A stretch of 64,000 nt of DNA from Gammaproteobacteria bacterium (lineage in GTDB: Bacteria > Pseudomonadota > Gammaproteobacteria > Eutrophobiales > Eutrophobiaceae): positions 270,206-334,205 of the forward strand of contig JANQNX010000010.1 in the NCBI GenBank assembly GCA_028279365.1. The letters are read 5' to 3'. Below the pieces are notes generated by a model. It worked only from the letters and a program-made list of their open reading frames with translations. It had not been told where the DNA came from and did not search any database. Of the stretch, positions 36,772 to 47,455 are shown piece after piece; the first letter of the stretch is position 1, and every line of letters begins with the position of its first letter. Position numbers and translations under genes: made by a program.

Positions 36772-39700
36772 GTCGCGAGTTTTCCGTCCACCTTTTCAAT
36801 GCCATAAAACTTGATGCGAATATCATCGGCAATCAAATAAAAGCACGGTAACGTAAGCAGGATCAGTACAGTCGCAAAGACCAGACCAAAGCCCAGGCTA
36901 ACAGCCATCGGTGATAAGAAGGCAGTTTGACCAGTAGCAAAAAAGATCAGCGGTGACACACCAAGAAACGTAGTAACGGTAGTTAATAGAATCGGCCTGG
37001 CTCTGACTTTACCCGCTTCGACCACAGCAGTAATACGGTCATGTCCTTCTCGTCGCAGTCGCTTGATAAAATCCACGAGGATGAGTGAATCATTAACGAT
37101 GATACCGGATAACGCCAACATGCCGACTGCAGAGAGAAATTGCAGGTTATATTCAAAGATTGCATGGCCAATGACAATCCCGATAAAGCCAAACGGTATC
37201 GCAAACATAACGACCAGGGGATCGAGTAACGATTTAAATAATGCGGTTAACATAAAGAAGATGACAACCAACGCGATCAGTAATGCCTGATTCATGCCGC
37301 TGAAAGAGTCCTCAGCGCGCTTCTTTTCGCCCATAAACATTAACGAATACCCTTCGGCTCGTAAGCCAAACTCTTTATCGATTTGTTTAGTAACATCGCT
37401 GGCCGTGGTAATACTGGTATCGACATCAGCAACAATCTTTGCCATACGTTGCGTATCGCGACGGCGGATTTGATTCAGCCCTCGACCAATATTGATATCA
37501 GCAACATCACTAAGATAGACCGTTTCCCCGGAATCCAGAATAATCGGCAGGTCTTGCAGGCTGGTTGATTCCTCGCGTAGTGTTTTAGGATAGATCACTC
37601 TTACCGGTAAACGTTTTTCATTCCAGGTAACATACACCACTTCATTGCCCAGATAACCACTGCGCACTGCACTGGCTAATTCGTTCTGCGTCAGGCCCAG
37701 ACGTTTGCCGCGTTCATTTAGCTGATACTTGTACTCAAGCTTGCCAGGTTCCTGATCGTGCACAACATCATTCACACCGGGCATGCGCTTCATATAAGCG
37801 CTGATCTCTTTCGCTTTTTGTTGAAGCAAGTCGAGATCAGAACTAACGATACCTAACTCGATATCATCGCCAGCCGGTCCGGCATTCGGCTTTAATATGC
37901 TTAATCGATCCACACCGGGCACTTTGACAAAGTCATCACGAATCGCATTGATGATCTCATCAGCGCTACGCTCACGATTACCACTGATATTAAAATCAAG
38001 ACTCACAATCGGCGTAATCCAGCGCTCGATAAAACTCTCGGGTACCGGTTTTTCCAGGTCGACTACAAACTGGAGAATATTGCTGCCGGACTTATTACGA
38101 TTGAAATCAATAATGCTGATCCCGACATTGGTGAGCAAGGTACGTAGTTCATCATCCGTCATCACTTCATTGATACGCCCTTCAAGTATCTCGGCTAACT
38201 CAAGACTGTCTTCCAGACTATAGGTATTGGGCGTTTCGATATTAAGAAAAAACTGACCAATCTCAACATCACCAAATAACTGAAAAGGAAAACGGGTACT
38301 GGCGTAACTCAAACTGATTAACATGGCACAAATACTTAATACCGCAAAGAAGTAACGATTCATTGCTGACCAATGCAACAGTGTCCCGTACTTATCCAAC
38401 AGCGGTTTCCAGTTGACCCGCGGTTTTGTCTTTTCCGCTTTGAGTATATGCGCAGCGTGGGAGGGCAACACGGCAAAGGCTTCAATCAGTGAACCGATTA
38501 GTGCGCAGCAAACCACCACTGGTATGACTTTAATAAATTCGCCAAGTATGCCGCCAATCGCAAACATCGGAATAAACGCTGCAATGGTTGTCATGGTGGA
38601 TACTACGACCGGGCCAATCACTTCTTTCGATCCCAATGCCGCTGCCTCAGCAGGTGGCATACCCTCTTCGATATGGCGATATACGTTTTCCGTCACGATA
38701 ATCGCATCGTCGACAATCATGCCGAGTACAATTAAAAAGGCGAATAGCGACACCATATTGATGGTGTAATCAAAGTAATAAAGCAAAATAACAGCAAACA
38801 AAAAGGACACCGGGATACCGAAGGCGGTAATCGCGGCCGCACGAAAGTTGAGCAATAAATACAACGATAACAAGACCAGCATCAGACCAATCAATCCGGA
38901 AGACTTGACCAGGTTCAAGCGAGTCTCGACATAAACTGACATGTCCGTGTGATAGCCGACCTGAATGCTTTCCGGAAACTCTTTGTCCAACTCGGCTGAC
39001 AATGCCTTTATCGCTTCCGAGATTTTGATGGTGGAGGCATCGGCTGTTTTTGTCACCGTTAAATTGATTGACGGCTTGCCATTAAACCTGGCGTAAGTTT
39101 TCGGTTCTTCGAAACGACGCACAACATGTGCCACGTCGCCTAATTTTAATTCGCCCCCATTGGGGTTGGTTCTTAATACGATTTGTTCAATCGATTGCGG
39201 CTCGGGTTCAACACCCTTTCCACGTAGGCGGATGTCGCCTTCATTTGATTTGATCGAACCGCCGGGTTGATCAATCAAGTTATTTCTTAATGCCGCGTTA
39301 ACCAGTTCTAACGGAATATCAAGCGCCGCTAACACATGCGGATCTATCTCGACCCATATTTCCCAATCACGCTCCCCCGCCATACCGACACTGGCCACGC
39401 CTTCAACCTGCTGCATACGACGCCGCGCTTGTTCGGCATAATCATACAAATCGGCTTTGGATAAATTGCCATATAGCGTCATGGTGATGACCGGGAAGCG
39501 GGTTCGGATACGATTCAGCTCAGGTTCTTTTGCGGTATCCGGTAAATCGTCAATACGATCAAGCAAGGTACGCGTATCGCGCATAAAGTCATCAACATTA
39601 GAGCCCGGTTTAAGCTTGATAAAAATACTTGAAAAACTCTCCTTGTTAACGGAGGTGATGTAATCAATATCCTGACTGTCTTCGAACTCTTTTTCTATCG

Positions 39701-39896
39701 GGATCGTGACCTGCTGCTCCACTTCAGCCGGCGAAGCCCCTTCAAATTCAGTTTTGATACTGACCATATCCAGATCCACTACCGGGAAGATCTCTTGCGG
39801 CAGCTTTTGCCAGGTTATTACACCCAGTATCAATAACAGGATAAGACTGAGGTTAACCAGCAGCGGATTTTTGAGAGAGAACTGAATTAGTGTCAT
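36768..39896 (-). CDS. RND-family efflux permease (AcrB-like)
   Basis: A 1,042-residue inner-membrane pump with 12 predicted membrane helices and two large periplasmic domains. Landmarks are the N-terminal helix region NPLLVNLSLILLLILGVI, the GMIVDDAIIVTENVYRH segment in helix 4 with the proton-relay aspartates, and LLTTVTTFLGVSPLIF near the end. It lies 36 bp after its adaptor gene and is followed by the coupled SDR gene. No outer-membrane factor gene is present, so a shared TolC is likely. Confidence 0.95.
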   Translation of the reverse strand: MTLIQFSLKNPLLVNLSLILLLILGVITWQKLPQEIFPVVDLDMVSIKTEFEGASPAEVEQQVTIPIEKEFEDSQDIDYITSVNKESFSSIFIKLKPGSNVDDFMRDTRTLLDRIDDLPDTAKEPELNRIRTRFPVITMTLYGNLSKADLYDYAEQARRRMQQVEGVASVGMAGERDWEIWVEIDPHVLAALDIPLELVNAALRNNLIDQPGGSIKSNEGDIRLRGKGVEPEPQSIEQIVLRTNPNGGELKLGDVAHVVRRFEEPKTYARFNGKPSINLTVTKTADASTIKISEAIKALSAELDKEFPESIQVGYHTDMSVYVETRLNLVKSSGLIGLMLVLLSLYLLLNFRAAAITAFGIPVSFLFAVILLYYFDYTINMVSLFAFLIVLGMIVDDAIIVTENVYRHIEEGMPPAEAAALGSKEVIGPVVVSTMTTIAAFIPMFAIGGILGEFIKVIPVVVCCALIGSLIEAFAVLPSHAAHILKAEKTKPRVNWKPLLDKYGTLLHWSAMNRYFFAVLSICAMLISLSYASTRFPFQLFGDVEIGQFFLNIETPNTYSLEDSLELAEILEGRINEVMTDDELRTLLTNVGISIIDFNRNKSGSNILQFVVDLEKPVPESFIERWITPIVSLDFNISGNRERSADEIINAIRDDFVKVPGVDRLSILKPNAGPAGDDIELGIVSSDLDLLQQKAKEISAYMKRMPGVNDVVHDQEPGKLEYKYQLNERGKRLGLTQNELASAVRSGYLGNEVVYVTWNEKRLPVRVIYPKTLREESTSLQDLPIILDSGETVYLSDVADINIGRGLNQIRRRDTQRMAKIVADVDTSITTASDVTKQIDKEFGLRAEGYSLMFMGEKKRAEDSFSGMNQALLIALVVIFFMLTALFKSLLDPLVVMFAIPFGFIGIVIGHAIFEYNLQFLSAVGMLALSGIIVNDSLILVDFIKRLRREGHDRITAVVEAGKVRARPILLTTVTTFLGVSPLIFFATGQTAFLSPMAVSLGFGLVFATVLILLTLPCFYLIADDIRIKFYGIEKVDGKLAT

Positions 39897-39932
39897 TAAT
39901 CTGAATTAATGCTTGCGCGAAGGAAAAATATA

Positions 39933-41069
39933 TTAATGCACATTCACAACTTGCCCGTCTGCCAGACTGGAGACATCACGACTGACGATCTTTGCACCAG
40001 TTTCGACCCCTTCAATAATATGCAGATCCTTATAACGTTCGATCAGACTTACCGGTTTTCTGACGAGATGATCCGCGTCGAGTTCAAACACAAATGTCTG
40101 TCCGTCCTCGTATAGCACCGCACTCAATGGCACAACTTGTGCGTTTTGGTAGCGTTCTCCGGGCAAGTAGGCAACGGACAGTTCACCCGCATACAGATCG
40201 TCTGATGGCACCCTGATTTTTAATGAATGTGTGTTAGTGAGCGGATCGGGATCGACAGATAAGGCAATGACTTCACCATCACGCTCACCCTGACGGGTAT
40301 CCACTTTAATGATCTGGCCCAGTCCAAGTTTGGACGCGACTGAACCCGTGATCTCCAGGGTTAAGTCCAGCGTTTGTACTTGAACCAATTCAAGCGCTGC
40401 CTGACCGGGCGATACATAATCACCCACATCAACCATGATGGTATTGACCGTGCCACTGAAAGCCGCACTCAGCTCGGTTCGTTCCAGACTACGCTCGGCT
40501 TTGTTTAATCTGGCTTGTTCTATCATTAAACGGGAACGTGCTGAGTCCACACTATGTTTTAATCGGGCTTCCTCAGCTTGTTGGCGATAAAGCTCCTGCA
40601 ATGCCTGTTCATAGAGTGACGTTGACGCCAGTGAATCCTTACCCAACTTTTTTAGCCGCTCGACTTCCTGTTGTTGTAATTGTCGTTCCTGAACCCTGAG
40701 CTCGAGCAAACGTGAATCACGCGCAATAGCATCACGCTCGTTTTTTAATAATGCCCTCGACTCCTCGACCGCGTCTTGATAGTCACCCTGCTCAATACTC
40801 AATAACACCTCGCCTGCTTCGACATGTTGACCGGCTTCAACATAGCGTTGGGTGATCTGCCCTGACACCTGAAACTGGATCTTTGCGGTGCGCGATGGCT
40901 GTAATTTTCCAGTGACCCGCGTCACCGGCTGAATATCCTTTTCCACCACTTGTTCAATCTTGACTGTCGGAGGCGGAATATCCTGCAATTCGGCATAGGT
41001 ATCAGGACGTGTCCAAAGTAATAACATGATGATTACGATGGAAATCAGGGATGTCAGGATAATTCTCAT
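39933..41069 (-). CDS. RND efflux periplasmic adaptor
   Basis: A 378-residue HlyD/AcrA-type adaptor. An N-terminal membrane anchor (IILTSLISIVIIMLLLW) precedes the lipoyl half-motif VSGQITQRYVEAGQHVEAGEVL (shown in parts: QVSGQIT, VEAGQHVEAGE), a coiled-coil hairpin at residues 95-205, the second lipoyl half AFSGTVNTIMVDVGDYVSPG, and a beta-barrel. It has no lipobox. First gene of the adaptor-permease-SDR operon. Confidence 0.93.
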   Translation of the reverse strand: MRIILTSLISIVIIMLLLWTRPDTYAELQDIPPPTVKIEQVVEKDIQPVTRVTGKLQPSRTAKIQFQVSGQITQRYVEAGQHVEAGEVLLSIEQGDYQDAVEESRALLKNERDAIARDSRLLELRVQERQLQQQEVERLKKLGKDSLASTSLYEQALQELYRQQAEEARLKHSVDSARSRLMIEQARLNKAERSLERTELSAAFSGTVNTIMVDVGDYVSPGQAALELVQVQTLDLTLEITGSVASKLGLGQIIKVDTRQGERDGEVIALSVDPDPLTNTHSLKIRVPSDDLYAGELSVAYLPGERYQNAQVVPLSAVLYEDGQTFVFELDADHLVRKPVSLIERYKDLHIIEGVETGAKIVSRDVSSLADGQVVNVH

Positions 41070-41235
41070 TTACATCAATACGCCGCTGGAAGTTGTAAGA
41101 TATTCTGTCAGTTTTGCGGATTTTCTACCGCCCCGACTGTAAGACCATAATATTGCATAAAAATTTGAAGATAAACGCATTCTATGCGATTTTAGACGTT
41201 ATATAGCTCACTAATAATTATAAGTATCGATAGGG

Positions 41236-43497
41236 ATGAAGCATTTAAAAGTAAGTATGGCCTTTATTGCGGCGATCGCAGGTTTTTCTGTCTCCGCATT
41301 GGCTGCTGACCTGGACGAAAATCGAGCTTCACTATTGTGTCCAACAGCGTTGAATGTACCCGAACGTCCAATTGTTGAGGCTGTACTGGAACCTGACGAC
41401 ACTTATATGACAGCCGATGATGCGGACCTGATTGAAAAAGGCGTGTCTACGCTAACTGGCGATGCCGAAATTACCCGCAATCTGCAACAGGTACGTGCCG
41501 ATAAAATCGTCTATGACGAACCGGCTGATACTGCCGATCTCGACGGTAACGTGAATTATTGGGACGAAGCACTATTTTTAGAGAGCAAAGAAGCTTTTCT
41601 CACATTTGATAATGGCATCGGCGAATTCGATACCGCCAACTATATCCTTTACGACAGTCGCGGCCGAGGCCAGGCAGATAAATTGATTGTCGACGCCGGC
41701 ACCAGTACCGAGATGCAGCGGCTGCGCTATACTACCTGCGATCCGGATGATGAATTCTGGTCGTTTACTGCGAAAAAGCTGTTTCTGGATCATGAAAAAA
41801 ACCAGGGAACAGCCAGAAATGTGGTATTGCGCATTAAAGATTTTCCGGTTTTTTACACTCCCTATATGTCGTTCCCTCTGAGCAAAGAACGCAAAAGCGG
41901 TTTTTTGGCACCAAGCTACGGAACTACTGCTCGTCAAGGTTTTGAAACAAGAACTCCTTATTACTGGAATATCAGTCCGAACATGGATGCGACACTGACA
42001 CCTCGTCTGATGACAGATACCGGTGTCATGGCTATAGGTGAATTTCGCTATCTATTTGAAAATTCATCAGGCGAGATTCATGCTGAATATTTACCTAGCG
42101 ACAATCAGCGCCAGGATGATCACCGCAACTTATTTGGCCTGACACATAACCAGAGGTTTGGTAGCAATAATCAAGGTAATTTATTTCTCACGTTCAACCG
42201 TGTATCCGATCAGTTTTATTTTGAAGATTTTGGCACTCAGTTAAGTACTACCAGTACTCAGTTTCTGGAACGTCGTGCTGACGTCAGCTATAGCGCCAAT
42301 GGTTGGAGCTTAGCTACCCGAGTACAAGACTTCCAAACGGTTGATCCCAGTATTCCCGTGACGTCTCGCCCTTATAAGCGTTTACCGCAATTGTTGTTAA
42401 ATTATCGTTCTCCAAGAGAATATGGCAGCCTTAATTACGGACTGGAAACTGAAACAGTCTATTTTGAACGGGGTGACGATGTCATCTTCGCCGCAGACAA
42501 TGACAACATTAACGGCTTACGTCTGCATGTTGAGCCATTCATCAGTTTTCCGATGCGAACTACTGCAAGTTTTCTTGAGCCCAGGCTTGCATTTGATTAC
42601 ACCCAATACAACCTTGATGACAGTGCGCAATTCTCCAAAAGCCCAAGCCGCGCACTGCCAAAATTTAGTCTGGATGGCGGGCTGTTTTTTGAACGTGAAA
42701 CCAGCCTGTTTGGGTCGAATGTTATCCAGACACTGGAACCGCGAATGTATTACCTGTACGTACCCAGAGATGATCAGTCAGACCTGCCGGTGTTTGATAC
42801 AGGCTTGATTGATTTCTCTTTTGCTCAGCTATTTCGCGATAATCGATTCAATGGCAATGATCGCCAGTCTGATGCGAACCAGCTAACGCTGGCTGTCACA
42901 TCAAACTTCATTAGTAGCGATACCGGCAGAGAACTGGCCAGTGTGAGTCTCGGACAAATATTTTTCCTGCGCGATCGTAAAGTCACATTACCCAATAACG
43001 TTGGCTTCCGTGATGAAGCCAGTTCCGCAATAGTTGCTGAAGCCAATACAAAAATATTCCGCAACTGGAATATCGGCGGCGATATTATCTGGGATCCAAA
43101 CATTGGTAATAGCACAGACAAGATCACCATGCGAGCCACTTATAACCCTGAGCCTGGTAAGATTTTAAATTTGGCGTATCGTGTGCGTCGTGACATTACT
43201 GATATTGAGCAGAGTGATGTATCCCTGCGCTGGCCTATCACCCAAAACTGGAGTGCGGTCGGTCGCTGGAACTATGCGGTGCCGGAAGGCCGCTCACTGG
43301 AGGTATTTGGTGGTATAGAATATGAAAGCTGTTGTTGGGCAATGCGAGCGGTGGCAAGACGTTTCCTGACAAATATCAATGGTGATTTTGAAACAGGCGT
43401 ATTCCTGCAGATGCAACTTAAAGGCCTTGGCGGTATCGGACAAAGAACGGTCGAATTTCTAAGACAACAAATCCCCGGTTACGAAAGTGATTTTTAA
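41236..43497 (+). CDS. lptD: LPS-assembly protein LptD
   Basis: LptD is the outer-membrane beta-barrel that inserts LPS at the cell surface with LptE. The 753-residue protein has a signal peptide (SMAFIAAIAGFSVSALA), an OstA-type beta-jellyroll (residues 60-190) and a C-terminal barrel. Four cysteines needed for the interdomain disulfides are present (LCPTAL, TTCDPD, and the pair ESCCW). It starts the conserved lptD-surA-pdxA-rsmA operon and is divergent from the RND operon. Confidence 0.95.
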   Translation: MKHLKVSMAFIAAIAGFSVSALAADLDENRASLLCPTALNVPERPIVEAVLEPDDTYMTADDADLIEKGVSTLTGDAEITRNLQQVRADKIVYDEPADTADLDGNVNYWDEALFLESKEAFLTFDNGIGEFDTANYILYDSRGRGQADKLIVDAGTSTEMQRLRYTTCDPDDEFWSFTAKKLFLDHEKNQGTARNVVLRIKDFPVFYTPYMSFPLSKERKSGFLAPSYGTTARQGFETRTPYYWNISPNMDATLTPRLMTDTGVMAIGEFRYLFENSSGEIHAEYLPSDNQRQDDHRNLFGLTHNQRFGSNNQGNLFLTFNRVSDQFYFEDFGTQLSTTSTQFLERRADVSYSANGWSLATRVQDFQTVDPSIPVTSRPYKRLPQLLLNYRSPREYGSLNYGLETETVYFERGDDVIFAADNDNINGLRLHVEPFISFPMRTTASFLEPRLAFDYTQYNLDDSAQFSKSPSRALPKFSLDGGLFFERETSLFGSNVIQTLEPRMYYLYVPRDDQSDLPVFDTGLIDFSFAQLFRDNRFNGNDRQSDANQLTLAVTSNFISSDTGRELASVSLGQIFFLRDRKVTLPNNVGFRDEASSAIVAEANTKIFRNWNIGGDIIWDPNIGNSTDKITMRATYNPEPGKILNLAYRVRRDITDIEQSDVSLRWPITQNWSAVGRWNYAVPEGRSLEVFGGIEYESCCWAMRAVARRFLTNINGDFETGVFLQMQLKGLGGIGQRTVEFLRQQIPGYESDF

Positions 43498-44812
43498 TTT
43501 TTTCAAACAAGTACCCCGTTTAATTTTAACGGGGTGTGCCAGTGCGTGCCTGTTGTATACACTACTTCATGTCACGTCAGTACTGGCCTATGTGCCGCTG
43601 GACCGCATTATTGCCGTCGTCAATGAAGATGTGATCATGCAAAGTGAACTGGAGTTAAAACTACGCACGGTACGCGGACAGATGCAGCAACAAGGTAAAT
43701 CGCTGCCACCAACTTCGATATTGGAACGGCAGGTATTGGACAGCCTGATCCAGAATCGCATTCAGTTACAGCTTGCCGAACGGGCAGGCATACGCGTCGA
43801 CGACGAAACCCTGAATAGAACCATCAGTAACATTGCTGCAGAGAATAAAGTGAGCTTGTCGGAATTCAGGGATATCCTTGAAGGCGATGGTTACAGTTAT
43901 GAACAGTTCAGGGAGGATATACGTAACGAAATCACGTTAACACAGTTACGTAAACGGCAGGTGGAAAACCGGATCAATGTGACAGAGAAAGAAATCGATA
44001 ACTTCCTGTCCAACCAGGAATTCCAGGGTAATGTTCAGGCCGAAGTTCGCTTGTCACATATTCTCTTATCAATGCCTACTGCACCGACCAAGGAAGAGAT
44101 TGAGCAAGTGAAACTGATGGCGGAAAGCGTCCGCGCGGATCTTCTTGCCGGTGCTGATTTTGCAGAAATTGCAAAAACTGTTTCAGACGGTCAAAACGCT
44201 GATAACGGTGGCGACCTCGGCTGGCGCAAGATGGATCAGCTCCCCAGTCTGTTCAGTGAGTATGTGCCAGACATGAGTAAAGGTGATATCAGCGAACCGA
44301 TTCAAAGTCCTAGCGGCTTTCATTTGATTCAGGTTGCTGATATCAAAAGCGATGAAAAAACCATTGTTGAACAAACCCACGCACGCCATATTCTGGTTAA
44401 ACTCGATCAACTCACTAACGCTGAACAGGCAAAAAACAAGTTAGAACAATTGAGGCAGCGAATCGTTAATGGTGATGATTTCGCGCGATTAGCGAAAGGT
44501 AATTCAGATGATACGGTAAGTGCCATTAACGGTGGTGACCTCGGTTGGAATTCACCCGGTCAGCTTGTGCCTGAATTCCAACGCGAAATGGACGCATTAC
44601 AACCCGGTGAAATCAGCCAACCTTTCCCCAGTAATTACGGCTGGCACATAGTGCAGGTACTTGAAAGACGCAGTCATGACAGCACCGAGTCGGTTAAACG
44701 CGGCAAAGCCAGGGCCATCATCTTCAAACGCAAATTAAATGAGGCCATGCAAAACTGGGCAAGAGAGCTTCGTGATGAGGCCTATGTCGAATACCGATTA
44801 GATGAATTCTAA
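43487..44812 (+). CDS. surA: Periplasmic chaperone/peptidyl-prolyl isomerase SurA
   Basis: SurA escorts outer-membrane proteins, LptD among them, across the periplasm. The 441-residue protein has an N-terminal signal, the SurA N-domain (LDRIIAVVNEDVIMQSELE, with the motif VVNEDVI) and two parvulin domains marked ARHILVKL and the GGDLGW repeats at about 244 and 352. Its GTG start overlaps lptD by 11 bp and its end overlaps pdxA by 11 bp. Confidence 0.96.
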   Translation: MIFNFFKQVPRLILTGCASACLLYTLLHVTSVLAYVPLDRIIAVVNEDVIMQSELELKLRTVRGQMQQQGKSLPPTSILERQVLDSLIQNRIQLQLAERAGIRVDDETLNRTISNIAAENKVSLSEFRDILEGDGYSYEQFREDIRNEITLTQLRKRQVENRINVTEKEIDNFLSNQEFQGNVQAEVRLSHILLSMPTAPTKEEIEQVKLMAESVRADLLAGADFAEIAKTVSDGQNADNGGDLGWRKMDQLPSLFSEYVPDMSKGDISEPIQSPSGFHLIQVADIKSDEKTIVEQTHARHILVKLDQLTNAEQAKNKLEQLRQRIVNGDDFARLAKGNSDDTVSAINGGDLGWNSPGQLVPEFQREMDALQPGEISQPFPSNYGWHIVQVLERRSHDSTESVKRGKARAIIFKRKLNEAMQNWARELRDEAYVEYRLDEF

Positions 44813-45830
44813 TCAAGTACCGGCGCGCATCCTGGTTTCATCAGGGGAACCGGCTGGCATCGGACCAGATTTGATTATCGGTCTGTCACAACAAAAAACA
44901 GACCTGCGCAATCTGACAGTACTATGTGATCCGGACTTGCTACATCAACGAGCCAAACAATTAGGAGTTGCAGTTGAACTATGCGCTTCTTCAGCAACGG
45001 ACGATGCCAGTCAGCATGCCATCAAAGTCTTACCGGTTAAATTAAAACACACCGTCAAGCCAGGTCAATTGGATATCCAGAATGCACAATACTTAATTGA
45101 GATGTTATCGCTTGGTATCGACGAATGTCTTGCTGAGAATTACGATGCCTTGGTAACCGGGCCATTACAAAAATCGGTCATTAACGATGCCGGTATTTCT
45201 TTTACCGGTCACACCGAATTCCTGGCAGAACGCTGCGGCGGTATGCTTCCAGTCATGCTTTTATGCTGCCCACAATTACGCGTTGCGCTGGTTACAACGC
45301 ATCTGCCTTTGCGACAGGTAGCCGATGCCATCACTGCTGAAAGACTGTCAGAGACACTGCGTATCATTCATCAAGATATGCAGTATCGATACAATATCGC
45401 GCAACCGAGATTAACCGTTTGCGGTCTCAATCCGCATGCCGGTGAAGGAGGTCATCTTGGTTTGGAGGAACAAATAATTATGATACCGGTGATCGATGAT
45501 CTGCGTCAGGCTGGTTTACATATCACCGGACCGCTACCCGCTGATACCGCATTTCGCGATGAAATACGTGAACAAACTGATGTGTTTGTTTGCATGTATC
45601 ATGATCAAGGTTTACCAGTATTAAAAACACTGGGCTTTGGCGAAGCAGTGAATGTCACCCTGGGTTTACCGATTATCAGAACCTCAGTTGATCATGGAAC
45701 CGCTCTGAGTCTGGCCGGAACTGGCAAGGCCAACTGCGAGAGCCTGCTTGCCGCTATCGATATGGCAAAGACACTATGTCGCAACCAGTCACAGTTTCAA
45801 CAACAGCTGACCAGCAAGGTAAATGGATAA
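44802..45830 (+). CDS. pdxA: 4-hydroxythreonine-4-phosphate dehydrogenase
   Basis: PdxA acts in the DXP-dependent pyridoxal phosphate pathway. The 342-residue protein has the opening SSGEPAGIGPDLI, the metal-binding GHTEFLAERC and NPHAGEGGHLG, and the C-terminal VNVTLGLPIIRTSVDHGTA region with the active-site histidine. It overlaps both neighbours in the operon. Confidence 0.96.
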   Translation: MNSNQVPARILVSSGEPAGIGPDLIIGLSQQKTDLRNLTVLCDPDLLHQRAKQLGVAVELCASSATDDASQHAIKVLPVKLKHTVKPGQLDIQNAQYLIEMLSLGIDECLAENYDALVTGPLQKSVINDAGISFTGHTEFLAERCGGMLPVMLLCCPQLRVALVTTHLPLRQVADAITAERLSETLRIIHQDMQYRYNIAQPRLTVCGLNPHAGEGGHLGLEEQIIMIPVIDDLRQAGLHITGPLPADTAFRDEIREQTDVFVCMYHDQGLPVLKTLGFGEAVNVTLGLPIIRTSVDHGTALSLAGTGKANCESLLAAIDMAKTLCRNQSQFQQQLTSKVNG

Positions 45831-46620
45831 GCCCCAGCATCAAGCGCGCAAGCGTTTTGGTCAAAATTTTCTGCATGACCCCGCCATCATCGGTCGTATT
45901 GTCGATATCATCAATCCACAAGCTGAGGACAATCTAATCGAAATAGGTCCAGGACAAGGCGCATTAACCCGACCCTTACTTGAGCGAACCAAACAGCTTA
46001 ACGTTATTGAAATTGATCGTGATTTAGTCTCCTTATTAAAAGAGGAATTTGCCATGGCTTCTGACCGTTTACATATCCATGAAGCAGACGTGTTGAAGTT
46101 TGACTTTACAACACTTGGGCTGAGTAAACTTAGAATTGTTGGTAACTTACCTTACAACATCAGTACACCCGTTTTATTTCATTTGTTGGATAACGCCGAA
46201 TTAATACAAGACATGCTATTCATGCTACAAAAAGAAGTCGTAGATAGAATTTGTGCCAGTCCAGATAGTCACAAATATGGTCGCTTGAGTGTCATGTTGC
46301 AGTATGCATGTGAGGTTGATGCGTTGATGACAATCAAACCCGGGGCATTTAAGCCTGCTCCCAAAGTTGATTCAGCAATTGTTCGATTAATCCCGAAAAA
46401 GACAATCGATACCCCAGTTACGAATTTTGCTGTTTTTTCTCGATTGGTAAGAGATGCCTTTTCTCAACGGAGAAAAACCATTCGCAATGCGTTGAAAACT
46501 TACTTTAGCAATGATGACTTTGAAGCATTGGATATAGCGTCAGACAAACGGCCAGAGAATCTGAGCGTCAATAACTATGTCACACTGGCAAATCACTATG
46601 ATTCCATCAGAGATGATTAG
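45823..46620 (+). CDS. rsmA: 16S rRNA dimethyladenosine transferase
   Basis: RsmA (KsgA) dimethylates A1518 and A1519 of 16S rRNA late in small-subunit assembly. The 265-residue protein has KRFGQNFLHD at the N terminus, SAM motif EIGPGQGALTRPLL, and the catalytic NLPYNIS. It overlaps pdxA by 8 bp and ends the operon. Confidence 0.97.
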   Translation: MDKPQHQARKRFGQNFLHDPAIIGRIVDIINPQAEDNLIEIGPGQGALTRPLLERTKQLNVIEIDRDLVSLLKEEFAMASDRLHIHEADVLKFDFTTLGLSKLRIVGNLPYNISTPVLFHLLDNAELIQDMLFMLQKEVVDRICASPDSHKYGRLSVMLQYACEVDALMTIKPGAFKPAPKVDSAIVRLIPKKTIDTPVTNFAVFSRLVRDAFSQRRKTIRNALKTYFSNDDFEALDIASDKRPENLSVNNYVTLANHYDSIRDD

Positions 46621-46936
46621 TTAATGGCTTGTGGATAAGCATGTGTGCGTTTTAATACTAATCAGACTGCTATTGAAGCTGACATCTATCGTGAACCTCA
46701 CCCTTATCAACAAACCTGCTATTAATTATTTAAATTTCAAAGGCTTGCAATAAGTTTATTGATTTTACGGAGCATTGGAATTTACTCAACTAAAATCCAG
46801 TGTCTTAAAGCAGGTTGTGAACAAACGCTATTGCAATACAGCATATTTACCGTTGATAACGAGTAAGCATTGACTAACTCAATTATCTTAATTTTCCTAT
46901 TAGGCTATAATCCCGCCAAAATTTAAGAATAGACAG
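46621..46936 (+). promoter_or_regulatory. Intergenic region with candidate promoter for the TRAP genes
   Basis: 316 bp without a gene. A perfect TATAAT with an upstream GGC lies at 46906-46911, 17 bp after a weak TTATCT (46883-46888), ending about 25 bp before the next gene. No RNA gene, terminator or repeat could be supported in the rest. Confidence 0.4.
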
Positions 46937-47455
46937 TTGAACGCCCTCTTCACTCGCCTTAACCACTACATTGATGCCGTTACCGAATTGATTGGAAAGT
47001 CGGTTTCGTGGCTGGTGCTTATGCTCGTCTTGCTGGTTGGTTACGACGTGACCATGCGCTATTTATTTCAAAGCGGTTCTATCGGTATTCAGGAATTACA
47101 GTGGCATTTGTTTTCTATCATATTTTTGCTTGGCGCGGGCTATACACTAAAACATGACGAACATGTGCGCCTGGACATTGTTTATCGCAGTCGGTTTTTA
47201 TCTGATCGATTGCGTGCCTGGGTAGATGTGTTTGGCACCGTATTTATTCTGTTGCCGTTTTGTCTTTTGATTATCTACACTGCATGGCCGTTTGTGCATC
47301 AGGCCTATCTATCAGGTGAAATCTCGCCTGACCCCGGTGGACTAACCATGAGATGGTTAATCAAAGCAATGATACAGCTGGGTTTCGCATTATTGGTGTT
47401 ACAAGGGATTGCGGAACTGATTCGCAAACTAAAAATAGCACTGGATAAAGGCTAA
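46937..47455 (+). CDS. TRAP transporter small permease (DctQ type)
   Basis: A 172-residue four-helix membrane protein of the tripartite ATP-independent transporter family. The pattern LVLLVGYDVTMRYLF, then GIQELQWHLFSIIFLLGAGY (in parts IQELQWHLF, LLGAGYTL) is typical of the small permease. The start is TTG (46937) without a clear ribosome site. It overlaps the large permease by 1 bp. No substrate-binding protein gene is nearby. Confidence 0.92.
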   Translation: MNALFTRLNHYIDAVTELIGKSVSWLVLMLVLLVGYDVTMRYLFQSGSIGIQELQWHLFSIIFLLGAGYTLKHDEHVRLDIVYRSRFLSDRLRAWVDVFGTVFILLPFCLLIIYTAWPFVHQAYLSGEISPDPGGLTMRWLIKAMIQLGFALLVLQGIAELIRKLKIALDKG

